Origin: Pseudomonadota bacterium
GTDB taxonomy: Bacteria > Pseudomonadota > Alphaproteobacteria > Reyranellales > Reyranellaceae
Reading direction: 5' to 3'
DNA: 64,000 nucleotides
Assembly: GCA_018240745.1 (NCBI GenBank)
Contig: JAFEFF010000191.1
Coordinates: 1 to 64,000 of the forward strand
In this document: piece by piece, positions 22,552-30,321 of the stretch
Layout: each line of letters begins with the position of its first letter
How positions within the stretch are numbered: position 1 is the first letter of the stretch
Program-made: the position numbers and the translations under genes
Notes under the pieces: model-generated
Databases searched by the model: none
Told to the model about the DNA's origin: nothing
Seen by the model: only the letters and a program-made list of their open reading frames with translations

Positions 22552-23741
22552 AGGTCAAGAGCTACGAGACGTTCAAGTGCGACGCCGGCTGGCGCACCTT
22601 TTCGTTCCTGAAGCTGGTGACCGACGATGGCATCGTCGGCTGGTCGGAATACAACGAGAGCTTCGGCAGTCCGGGGCTCGGTGGCGTGATCGACGCGCTG
22701 ATGCCCAACGTCATCGGCAGCGATCCGATGGCGCTCGAATGGATCAACGCGGTGCTCGGCACGCGCTCGACCCAGTCGCGCGGGGGCGTGGTGCGGCAGG
22801 CGATCGCCGCGATCGAGAACGCGCTGCTCGATATCAAGGGCAAGGCGCTGGGCGTGCCGGTCTACCAGCTGTTCGGTGGAAAAATTCGCGACCGCATCCC
22901 CGTCTACTGGTCGCATTGCGGCTCCTATCGCATGCGCAACGCCGACCTGGTCGGCGAGCCGGCCGTGAAGACCTACGCCGATTTCACCAAGGTCGGCGCC
23001 GAGGTGAAGGCCAAGGGCTATCGCTGCCTCAAGACCAATATCGCGATCGAACGGGAGGACGGCACCGTCACCGCCTATCGGCCCGGCTTCGTGGTCGGAC
23101 GCGGCTTTCCCGAGCGCAACTGGGACGACTACATCGCGCGCAGCGCCGCCAGGACCGTCGAGGCCTTCCGCAAGGGCTGCGGTCCCGACGTCGGCATCAT
23201 GCTCGACACCAACTTCCACTTCCGCACCGAAGGCTTCCGCCGCATCGCCGAGGCGGTCGGCCCGACCAGGCTCACCTGGCTCGAGCTCGATGCGCACGAT
23301 CCGAAGTCGATCGCCTTGATCCGTCAAGGGTCGCCCGTGCCGATCGCCTCGGGCGAGACGCTGCTCGAGCGTCGCGATTTCCGGCCGTACTTCGAGTCGT
23401 ACGCCTTCGATACGGCGATCGTCGACGTGGTGTGGAACGGCTTCTACGAATCGTTGAAGATCGCGGCGATGGCCGACGTCTACGAGGTCAACGTCGCGCC
23501 ACACAATTTCTACGGACATCTTGCGAGCGCCATCAGCGCACACTTCTGCGCCGCCGTGCCGAACTTCCGCATCATGGAGATCGACATCGACAGCGTGAAG
23601 TGGCGCGACGAGTTCTTCACCGCTCCGCCGATCATCGAGAACGGCGACTACGTCCTGCCGACCGGCCCGGGATGGGGTGTCGAGGTGAACGAGGCAGCCG
23701 TCAAGGCGCGTCCGGCCAAGACCTACGTCACTTCCGTCTGA
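22548..23741 (+). CDS. Mandelate racemase/enolase-superfamily sugar-acid dehydratase
   Basis: Protein of 397 residues with an enolase-superfamily capping domain (about 1-125) and barrel. Candidate catalytic and metal residues lie in YRCLKTNIAI (Lys base), IMLDTNFHFRTEG, WLELDAHD, ASGETLLERRDF and NVAPHNFYGHL (His). This is the pattern of acid-sugar dehydratases. Coupling to dgoK points to galactonate or a close epimer as substrate, though it does not look like canonical DgoD. The long insertion ERNWDDYIARSA may shape the active site. Confidence 0.82.
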   Translation: MKVKSYETFKCDAGWRTFSFLKLVTDDGIVGWSEYNESFGSPGLGGVIDALMPNVIGSDPMALEWINAVLGTRSTQSRGGVVRQAIAAIENALLDIKGKALGVPVYQLFGGKIRDRIPVYWSHCGSYRMRNADLVGEPAVKTYADFTKVGAEVKAKGYRCLKTNIAIEREDGTVTAYRPGFVVGRGFPERNWDDYIARSAARTVEAFRKGCGPDVGIMLDTNFHFRTEGFRRIAEAVGPTRLTWLELDAHDPKSIALIRQGSPVPIASGETLLERRDFRPYFESYAFDTAIVDVVWNGFYESLKIAAMADVYEVNVAPHNFYGHLASAISAHFCAAVPNFRIMEIDIDSVKWRDEFFTAPPIIENGDYVLPTGPGWGVEVNEAAVKARPAKTYVTSV

Positions 23742-23765
23742 CGTGGCGCGCTTGCCAGCAACGAG

Positions 23766-24701
23766 CTACGCCGCCGAGGCGTAGATCCGGTCGAGATCGT
23801 TGTCGTCGTAGACGTATTCGGTCGAGCAGAACTCGCACTTCACCGACACGTTGCCGCTGGAATCGCGCAGGTCGTCGAGCTCTTCGCGCTTGATCGAGCG
23901 GAGCACGCGGTCGATGCGCTCGCGGCTGCAGCGGCAGCGCGCGACGAACGGCCGGCGCGCGAACTGGCGTGGCTTCTCCTGATGGAACAGCCGGTAGAGC
24001 AGGGTCTCGCTCGGCAGGTCGGCGTCGAGCATCTCGGCGATGGTCGCGGAGGCCATCAGGATGACGGCGCGGCGCCAGTCGTCCTCGCGTTGCTCGCGGT
24101 CGACGTGGATGCGGCCGGCCTCGAGCTCGGGCATCTGCTGCACCATCAGCGACGCCGCGCGCCAGTGCGCCGTGCCGTCGACCACCCTGCGCTCGGCCGC
24201 GATCTTGATGCCGGTCGGCAGCTGCTCGGACTGGCGGAAGTAGGTGTGGGCGCAGTCGGCCAGGGTCGGGCCTTCGAGCGGCACCACGCCCTGGTAGCGC
24301 TGGGTATGCTGGCCCTGGTCCACGGTGAAGCTGAGCCGTCCGCGTCCGAACAGCTTGGGCACATAGCCTTCGGGCGCCTCACTGTTGCCGGCGCCGAGCG
24401 CCACCGCCAGCTTCCAGCTGTCGAACTGGGCATAGCCGCGCAGCGCGCCATCGGTCGTGAGATCGGTGACGAGCAGGCGGATCGGCCCGTCGCCCGAGAT
24501 CTGCAACGTGAAGATGCCGTCGTATTTCAGCGACGTCGCCAGCGTGGCGCACAGCACCATCGCCTCGGCGAGCGGCCGCGCCACGGCCAGCGGATAGCCG
24601 TGGCGCTCGATGATCGCGTCGAGCGCCGGACCGAGCCGCACCAGGCGGCCGCGAACGCCCAGCGCATCGAGCTGGAAGGGAAGGGCTTCGTCGGCGTTCA
24701 T
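23766..24701 (-). CDS. hslO: Hsp33 redox-regulated chaperone
   Basis: Protein of 311 residues. The C-terminal zinc-binding redox switch is intact: CRCS near residue 250 and CEFC near 285, giving the CxC/CxxC pair that releases zinc on oxidation. The N-terminal chaperone fold includes EAMVLCATLATSLKYDG and LRGYAQFDSWK. It holds unfolding proteins during oxidative stress. It is the last gene of argD-argF-hslO on the minus strand, an order seen in many alphaproteobacteria, with a repeat-bearing 145-base gap after argF. Confidence 0.95.
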   Translation of the reverse strand: MNADEALPFQLDALGVRGRLVRLGPALDAIIERHGYPLAVARPLAEAMVLCATLATSLKYDGIFTLQISGDGPIRLLVTDLTTDGALRGYAQFDSWKLAVALGAGNSEAPEGYVPKLFGRGRLSFTVDQGQHTQRYQGVVPLEGPTLADCAHTYFRQSEQLPTGIKIAAERRVVDGTAHWRAASLMVQQMPELEAGRIHVDREQREDDWRRAVILMASATIAEMLDADLPSETLLYRLFHQEKPRQFARRPFVARCRCSRERIDRVLRSIKREELDDLRDSSGNVSVKCEFCSTEYVYDDNDLDRIYASAA

Positions 24702-24707
24702 GCTCTT

Positions 24708-24840
24708 ACTTCTCCCTCCCCCGAAGGGGGAGGGTTGGGGAGGGGGCAGGCAACGAAATCGATATCGACAAAGGGGGAGATCATTACCGGGGCTTTCCCC
24801 CAACCCTGGCCCTCCCCCGTCGGACGAGGGAGGGGAGTTT
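24708..24840. repeat. Purine/pyrimidine-rich palindromic repeats between argF and hslO
   Basis: CTCCCTCCCCCGAAGGGGGA at 24713 forms a hairpin with an AA-centred loop, followed by GGGTTGGGGAGGGGGC. A second, inverted block (CCCCCAACCCTGGCCCTCCC) lies near 24800. A related arrangement occurs at 55556-55662. They lie within a transcription unit and probably form stem-loops in the mRNA. Confidence 0.65.
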
Positions 24841-24846
24841 GAAAGA

Positions 24847-25773
24847 CTACGACAGACACCAGGCGAGGATGCTCTTCTGCGCGTGCAGACGGTTCTCGGC
24901 CTCGTCGAACACCACCGACTGCGGCCCGTCGATCACGTCGGCGGTGACTTCCTCGCCGCGATGGGCCGGCAGGCAGTGCATGAAGATGGCATCCTTCTTC
25001 GCCGTCTCCATCAGCCGCTTGTCGACCTGGTAGCCGCGCAGCAGGTTGTGCCGTCGCGCCGCGCTCGGGCTCTGCGGATCCTCATCGCCCATCGACACCC
25101 AGGTGTCGGTGACGACGCAGTCCGCATTCTTCACCATCGCCTCGGGATCGTGACCGATGGTGATCTGGCCTTTCGACTTCGAGGCCCAGTCGACCACGTC
25201 CTTGGGCGGCGTGAGCTCGGGCGGGCAGGCGATGCGCAATTCGAAGTCGAACTGCACGGCCGCGTGGATCCACGAGGTCGCCATGTTGTTGCCGTCGCCC
25301 GACCAGGCCACAGCCTTGCCCCGGATCGGCCCGCGATGCTCCTCGTAGGTCATCACGTCCGCCATGAGCTGGCAGGGGTGGGTCTTGTCGGTCAGGCCGT
25401 TGATCACCGGCACGGTGGCGTACTTGGCCATCTCCAGGAGTTTCTCCTCGACCGTCGTGCGCATCATGATGATGTCGACATAACGGCTGAGGACCCTTGC
25501 GGTGTCGGCGATCGTTTCGCCGCGGCCGAGCTGGGTATCGGTGCGGCCGAGCATGATCGTCTCGCCGCCGAGCTCGCGCATGCCGACCTCGAACGACACG
25601 CGGGTGCGGGTCGAGGGCTTCTCGAAGATCATCGCGAGCGTCTTGCCCGCCAACGGCTTTTCGTGGCCGCCGTTGGCGCGCTGCTTCTTCATCGCCTTGC
25701 CGTGATCGAGGATCTGGCGAAGCGTCCTGGGATCGACCTGGTCGAGGTCGAGGAAATGCTTCGGGATTGCCAT
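24847..25773 (-). CDS. argF: Ornithine carbamoyltransferase
   Basis: Protein of 308 residues. Carbamoyl-phosphate and ornithine signature segments are present: [38 protein letters not shown] and the C-terminal [13 protein letters not shown]. It forms citrulline from ornithine and carbamoyl phosphate in arginine synthesis. It starts 6 bases after the argD stop, so the two are translated from one mRNA. The ornithine it uses is also the substrate of the decarboxylase encoded at 35521. Confidence 0.96.
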   Translation of the reverse strand: MAIPKHFLDLDQVDPRTLRQILDHGKAMKKQRANGGHEKPLAGKTLAMIFEKPSTRTRVSFEVGMRELGGETIMLGRTDTQLGRGETIADTARVLSRYVDIIMMRTTVEEKLLEMAKYATVPVINGLTDKTHPCQLMADVMTYEEHRGPIRGKAVAWSGDGNNMATSWIHAAVQFDFELRIACPPELTPPKDVVDWASKSKGQITIGHDPEAMVKNADCVVTDTWVSMGDEDPQSPSAARRHNLLRGYQVDKRLMETAKKDAIFMHCLPAHRGEEVTADVIDGPQSVVFDEAENRLHAQKSILAWCLS

Positions 25774-25779
25774 GGCTGC

Positions 25780-26991
25780 CTACTCGGCTGCCCGGTCTGC
25801 ACCTTGGAGGGCCGCCGCCTCGAACGACTCCGCAGCCTTGCTCAGGATCTCGAGGCCCTCGTCGAGCGCCGCCTTGTCGGCGATCAGCGCCGGAAAGACG
25901 CGGATCACGTTCTCGCCGGCCGGCGGGACCAGCAGGCCGAGCGACTGGAGCTTGTTCACCATGTCGCCGGCCGGCACCTTCGGGCTGCACTGCAGGCCCT
26001 GCAGGAAGCCCATGCCACGCTGCTCGACATAGACCGCCGGGTGCTTCTTCACCAGGCCCTCGAGCCGCCCCTTGAGGTACTCGCCCTTCTCGCGCACCGC
26101 GTCGATGAAGCCGGGCTTCAAGAGCTCGTCGAGCACGGCGTTGGCGACCCCCGTGGCCAGCGGATTGCCCCCATAGGTCGAGCCGTGCGTGCCGGGCACC
26201 ATGCCGACCGCCGCCTTCTCGGTCGCCATGAAGGCGCCGATCGGGAAGCCGCCGCCCATGCCCTTGGCGATCGCCGCGACGTCGGGCTTCACGCCCGACC
26301 ATTCGTAGCCCCACATCTTGCCGGTCCGGCCGAAACCCGTGTGGATCTCGTCGTAGAACAGCAGCAGCCCGAACTCGTCGCAGATCGCGCGCAGGTCCTT
26401 GAGGAACTGGTTGGTCGTGGCGCGGATGCCGCCCTCACCCTGGATCGGCTCGACCAGGATGCCGGCGGTCTCGTCGTCGATCAGGTCGCGCACGACGTTG
26501 GTGTTGTTGAGCGGCGCGTGCTTGTAGCCGGGCGCGGGCGGGCCGAAGCCCTCGAGGTACTTCTCGTTGCCCGTGGCGGCGAGCGCATTCAGCAGCCGGC
26601 CATGGAACGCCGCCTGGAAGCAGATGATCTTGTAGCGCTTGGGCCTGCCGTTCATGAACTGATACTTGCGGATCAGCTTGATGCCGCCCTCGATGGCCTC
26701 CGCCCCCGAGTTGCAGAAGAACATCGTGTCCGCGAACGACACCTCGGTCAGCCGCTTGGCCAGCTTCTCGCCGTTGCCGATGCGGTAGAGATTGGAGGTG
26801 TGCCACAGCTTCTTGCCCTGTTCGGTCAGTGCGTTGACCAGGGTGGGGTGGCAGTGGCCCAGCGCGTTCACGGCGATGCCGGAGGTAAAGTCCAGGTAAC
26901 GTCGGCCGTCCGTCGCGTAGAGATAATTGCCCTCTCCGCGTTCGAACACGACGTCCTTGCGACCGTACGTCGGCATAACAGCCGTTATCAC
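25780..26991 (-). CDS. argD: Acetylornithine aminotransferase
   Basis: Protein of 403 residues of class III PLP aminotransferases. It has FFCNSGAEAIEGGIKLIRKY, LVEPIQGEGGI, LLLFYDEIHTGFGRTGK and the PLP lysine in AAIAKGMGGGFPIGA. It converts N-acetylglutamate semialdehyde to N-acetylornithine and may also serve in lysine synthesis. A GTG start at 26991 (MITAVMPTYG) is chosen because AGGAGG stands 6 bases upstream and family N-termini match. The 5' leader is very short and starts with a terminator-like hairpin. Confidence 0.94.
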   Translation of the reverse strand: MITAVMPTYGRKDVVFERGEGNYLYATDGRRYLDFTSGIAVNALGHCHPTLVNALTEQGKKLWHTSNLYRIGNGEKLAKRLTEVSFADTMFFCNSGAEAIEGGIKLIRKYQFMNGRPKRYKIICFQAAFHGRLLNALAATGNEKYLEGFGPPAPGYKHAPLNNTNVVRDLIDDETAGILVEPIQGEGGIRATTNQFLKDLRAICDEFGLLLFYDEIHTGFGRTGKMWGYEWSGVKPDVAAIAKGMGGGFPIGAFMATEKAAVGMVPGTHGSTYGGNPLATGVANAVLDELLKPGFIDAVREKGEYLKGRLEGLVKKHPAVYVEQRGMGFLQGLQCSPKVPAGDMVNKLQSLGLLVPPAGENVIRVFPALIADKAALDEGLEILSKAAESFEAAALQGADRAAE

Positions 26992-27012
26992 GATGGACCT
27001 CCTGTAAAGGAA

Positions 27013-27033
27013 AAAGCCCCGCTTTTGCGGGGG
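27013..27033 (-). terminator. Terminator-like hairpin at the 5' end of the argD leader
   Basis: On the minus strand CCCCGC-AAAA-GCGGGG is followed by CTTTTT, the form of an intrinsic terminator, only 5 bases before the AGGAGG site of argD. With the promoter proposed at 27040-27069, transcription would start at or just before this hairpin, so it may be a 5' stability hairpin or attenuator rather than an end-of-gene terminator. Confidence 0.6.
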
Positions 27034-27039
27034 TCGGGC

Positions 27040-27069
27040 ACTATCGGGCCGGGGGCAGGGGGGTGTCAA
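27040..27069 (-). promoter_or_regulatory. Candidate promoter of argD-argF-hslO
   Basis: On the minus strand TTGACA (27069-27064) is a perfect -35 hexamer, and GATAGT (27045-27040) is a four-of-six -10 with an 18-base spacer. Transcription would begin near 27033. The divergent acyl-AMP ligase gene starts at 27128, so the 136-base gap serves both directions. A further hairpin (GAGGGGCCGAAACCCCTC, 27078-27095) lies upstream of the -35. Confidence 0.5.
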
Positions 27070-27127
27070 CGCAACTTGAGGGGCCGAAACCCCTCTGCTA
27101 GAGACGCCCCTCCCTCCAGAAATTCTC

Positions 27128-28867
27128 ATGGATCCGCTGCCCACACGCCATTCGCTCGCCCTGCGCCGCGCCGCCTTCGGCTCGGTGCCCGAGATGCTGG
27201 ACTATGCCGCCCAGGGGCAGACCGGGGTCTCCTTCCATAGTGCACGCGGCGAGCGGCTATCGGCGCTGCCGTGGAAAGAAGTGCGCGAGCGCGCCCATGT
27301 CATGGCCCGCAAGCTGATCGGCGCGGGCTTCGCGCGCGGCGACCGGCTGCTGATCACCGCCGACACCTGGCCCGGCTTCTTCGACGCCTTCTTCGGCGCC
27401 CAGTATGCCGGCCTGCTGCCGGTACCGGTCTCGATCCCGGTCGGGATCGGCGGCAAGGAGGCTTACCTCGATCAACTGCGCCGCCAGTTCGCCGCCTCGG
27501 GTGCGGTCGCGGCGGTCGGGCTCGACGAGCTGGCCGGCTTCCTCGCCGAGGCGGCCGAGGAATTTCCGGCTCTCAGGCTGCACGGCGGCATGGACGTGCT
27601 CGAGTCGCTGCCGGAGAAGCCGGTGGACCTGCGGCCGCTCGGCCCGGCCGACACCTGCTACATCCAGTTCTCGTCCGGCAGTACGCGCCATCCGCACGGC
27701 GTGCAGATCACCCAGGCGGCGCTGATGGCCAACCTCGAGGGCATCACCGGTCCGGGCGGCCTCGACGTGGTCGAAGGCGATCGCGCGGCGAGCTGGCTGC
27801 CGCTCTATCACGACATGGGCCTGATCGGCTTTCTCTTCTCGCCGCTCGCCGCCCAGCTCTCGATCGACTACATCACGCCGCGCGACTTCGCGCGCCGGCC
27901 GATGCAGTGGCTGAACCTGATCTCGAAGTATCGCGGCACCATCGCCTACAGCCCGAGCTTCGGTTACGACCTCGCGGTGCGTCGCGGCGCGAGCCAGGTG
28001 CCGGCCGATCTCGATCTCTCGTCGTGGCGCCATGCCGGCATCGGCGGCGACATGGTGCGCGCCGATGTGCTGGACCGCTTCGCAGCGACCTTCGAGCCCA
28101 GGGGCTTCAACCGCTCGGCCTTCATCCCGAGCTACGGCATGGCCGAGGTCTGCCTCGCCATCACGTTCAGCCCGGGCGGCACGGGCGTTCACACCGACAC
28201 GGTCGACCGCACCGCGCTCGCCGAACAGCAGCGCGCCGTGCCGGCCGCGAACCCGGACGACGCGCACAGCGCCCGCCGCTTCGTCGTCTGCGGCAAGGTG
28301 CTGCCGCGCCATCAGCTCGAGGTGCGTGACGAGCAGGGCCATGTGCTGGGCGACCGCGCGGTCGGCCGCATCTTCGTCAGGGGCCCCAGCATCATGCCGG
28401 GTTATTTCCAGGAACCGGAAGCGAGCCGCGAGGTGCTGTCGCCCGACGGCTGGCTCGACACCGGCGATCTCGGCTACCTGCTGAACGGCGAGATCGTCGT
28501 CACCGGCCGCGCCAAGGACCTGATCATCGTCAACGGCCGCAATGTCTGGCCGCAGGACATCGAATGGGCGATCGAGGCGCAGAAGGTCGTGAAGAGCGGC
28601 GATTCGGCGGCCTTCTCGGTCGACACCGGCGAGGGCGAGCGGGTGGTGGTCGCGGTGCTCGCTCGCGTCTCGGGCGACGAGGCGAAGACGGAGCTGGCGC
28701 GCGACGTCGCCGGCGCGGTGCGCGAGGCGATCGCGGTCGATTGCGACGTGGTGCTGGTGCCGCCGACCATGGGCCTGCCGCACACCTCGTCGGGCAAGCT
28801 CTCGCGGTCGCGCACCAAGGCCAACTACCTGGCCGGCCACTACGCCGCCAAGCCCGCCGCGGCCTGA
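27128..28867 (+). CDS. Fatty acyl-AMP/acyl-ACP ligase of the sphingolipid cluster
   Basis: Protein of 579 residues with the adenylate-forming fold: P-loop-like YIQFSSGSTRHPHGV, then SWLPLYHDMGLIGF, PSYGMAEVCLA, GWLDTGDLGYLLNGE and GRAKDLIIVNGRN before a small C-terminal domain. These features fit fatty acyl-AMP ligases, which activate a fatty acid and hand it to an acyl carrier protein. In Caulobacter an acyl-ACP synthetase of this family neighbours the ceramide genes. Here it heads the same gene set, so loading the ACP at 30001 is the likely role. Confidence 0.85.
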   Translation: MDPLPTRHSLALRRAAFGSVPEMLDYAAQGQTGVSFHSARGERLSALPWKEVRERAHVMARKLIGAGFARGDRLLITADTWPGFFDAFFGAQYAGLLPVPVSIPVGIGGKEAYLDQLRRQFAASGAVAAVGLDELAGFLAEAAEEFPALRLHGGMDVLESLPEKPVDLRPLGPADTCYIQFSSGSTRHPHGVQITQAALMANLEGITGPGGLDVVEGDRAASWLPLYHDMGLIGFLFSPLAAQLSIDYITPRDFARRPMQWLNLISKYRGTIAYSPSFGYDLAVRRGASQVPADLDLSSWRHAGIGGDMVRADVLDRFAATFEPRGFNRSAFIPSYGMAEVCLAITFSPGGTGVHTDTVDRTALAEQQRAVPAANPDDAHSARRFVVCGKVLPRHQLEVRDEQGHVLGDRAVGRIFVRGPSIMPGYFQEPEASREVLSPDGWLDTGDLGYLLNGEIVVTGRAKDLIIVNGRNVWPQDIEWAIEAQKVVKSGDSAAFSVDTGEGERVVVAVLARVSGDEAKTELARDVAGAVREAIAVDCDVVLVPPTMGLPHTSSGKLSRSRTKANYLAGHYAAKPAAA

Positions 28868-28868
28868 C

Positions 28869-29798
28869 GTGCCCACGTCAGGGGGGCCGAAGGTCGCGGC
28901 GATCACGGGGGCGACCGGGTTTGTCGGTCCGCACCTCGTCGCCGCGCTCGCCCGTCACGGCTGGACGTTCCGATTGCTGATGCGGCGCTGGACGCCGTTG
29001 CCGTCGCTGCCGGGCGTCGAGGCGGAGATCGTCTGGGGCGATCTCGCCGACGAAGCGAGCCTGAAGCGCCTGGTGGCCGGCGCCGATGCCGTGGTCCATG
29101 CCGCCGGCCTGATCAAGGCGCGCCGCCCGATCGACTTCGGCCGCGTCAATCGCGACGGCACGGCCCGGCTGTCGGCGCTCGCGCCCGACGTGCCGTTCCT
29201 GCTCCTGTCGTCGCTGGCCGCGCGTGAGCCGCAGCTTTCGCCCTACGCCGAGAGCAAGCAGGCAGCGGAGGAGGCGGTCGCCCGGCGATCGGGTCCCTGG
29301 CTCGCCGTCCGGGCGCCGGCAGTCTACGGACCGGGCGATCGCGAGACGCTCGCCTACTTCAAGATGGCGGCGCGCGGGTTCGCCCTGCAGCCCGACCGGC
29401 CCGACGCCCGGCTGTCCCTGATCCATGTCGAGGATCTGGCCGAGGCGTTGGCACTCGCCCTCGATCGGCCGCCATTGCCGGGCGTGTACGAGATCGACGA
29501 CGGTCATCCCGGCGGTTACCGCCACGCCGACATGGCGGCTGCTGCCGCCGAAGCGCTGGGCCGGTCGGTAAGGCCGGTGAGGGTGGGCATGGGCCTGATG
29601 ATGGCGGCGGCCACGGTCAACAGCCTGCGGCCGGGAGCCCAGATCCTCTCCCCGGCAAAGGTCAGGGAGCTTTACCATTCGGACTGGACCGTGCACGAAA
29701 ACCGCCTCGCCGAGGCCACCGGCTTCGCCGCCCAATTCGGGTTGGTGGATGGATTTCGCCACACGATCTTGTGGTATCGTGACCGCCATTGGCTCTAG
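28869..29798 (+). CDS. cerR: NAD(P)-dependent epimerase/dehydratase, probable ceramide-pathway reductase
   Basis: Protein of 309 residues, extended short-chain dehydrogenase. It has Rossmann motif AITGATGFVGPHLVAAL, the YxxxK pair in SPYAESKQAAEEA, and DAVVHAAGLIKARRP. Its position between the acyl-AMP ligase and the ACP/serine palmitoyltransferase genes matches the Caulobacter CerR, thought to reduce the 3-keto group after acylation. A GTG start at 28869 lies one base after the previous stop, so the genes are coupled. The assignment rests on family plus order. Confidence 0.78.
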   Translation: MPTSGGPKVAAITGATGFVGPHLVAALARHGWTFRLLMRRWTPLPSLPGVEAEIVWGDLADEASLKRLVAGADAVVHAAGLIKARRPIDFGRVNRDGTARLSALAPDVPFLLLSSLAAREPQLSPYAESKQAAEEAVARRSGPWLAVRAPAVYGPGDRETLAYFKMAARGFALQPDRPDARLSLIHVEDLAEALALALDRPPLPGVYEIDDGHPGGYRHADMAAAAAEALGRSVRPVRVGMGLMMAAATVNSLRPGAQILSPAKVRELYHSDWTVHENRLAEATGFAAQFGLVDGFRHTILWYRDRHWL

Positions 29799-30000
29799 GA
29801 TTAGGTGACGGGGTCGCTGACGAAGTGACAAAACACGCCGGAAATGCATGCCGGCCTGCATTCTGGCACTGTCGCCCCGTGACAATCGCCTGACAATGAG
29901 GCCTGAAACGCCTGAAACACGGCGTAACAATTTGTTATTTCACATGGATTCCGGGCTTCGCCACATAGGAGCTGCCTAAAGCCCCCGCGGGAGATCCCTT
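29799..30000 (+). promoter_or_regulatory. Leader region of the ACP-serine palmitoyltransferase genes
   Basis: 202 bases without a gene. It contains a perfect palindrome TAACAA-T-TTGTTA at 29925-29937 and a tandem direct repeat GCCTGAAAC at 29901-29909 and 29910-29918. TGACAA occurs three times nearby. These suggest an operator-rich internal promoter dividing the acyl-AMP ligase/cerR pair from the acp-spt pair. No -10/-35 pair was convincing. Confidence 0.4.
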
Positions 30001-30315
30001 TTGCGTACTGCCCAGAACGTGATCGTCGAAAACGACGACGCTACCGCTATCCTGCTCCGTCGCGTTCCGACGCGCGGCGAGGTGATGGCGGAGATCGTGA
30101 CCCAGCTTGCCACCTTCCGTACCGATGACAGGCACGTCATCCGGGGCGAGACCGTGATCGCCAAGGACCTGGCCATCGACTCGCTCGCCGTCATGGACAT
30201 GGTCATGGAACTCGAGGACCGGTTCGACGTCTCGATCCCGATGAACGTCGTCGCCGAGATCCAGACCGTCGACGAACTCGCCAATACGATCCTGAAGCTC
30301 GCCGCCCGGCGTTAG
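30001..30315 (+). CDS. Acyl carrier protein dedicated to sphingolipid synthesis
   Basis: Protein of 104 residues. The phosphopantetheine attachment serine is S61 in AIDSLAVMDMVMELEDRF, and the four-helix ACP pattern follows. It is longer than housekeeping AcpP (about 78) because of an N-terminal extension of about 25 residues. The TTG start at 30001 has GGGAG upstream; an internal ATG at 30085 would remove the extension. It sits 6 bases before the serine palmitoyltransferase gene, as in Caulobacter where the ACP supplies the acyl thioester. Confidence 0.87.
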   Translation: MRTAQNVIVENDDATAILLRRVPTRGEVMAEIVTQLATFRTDDRHVIRGETVIAKDLAIDSLAVMDMVMELEDRFDVSIPMNVVAEIQTVDELANTILKLAARR

Positions 30316-30321
30316 TACGCC

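Noticed and set aside
24610-27240. Plus-strand open frame of 876 codons
   Set aside because: It is antisense to argF and argD, which are unambiguous. Low-complexity translation and no ribosome-binding site.
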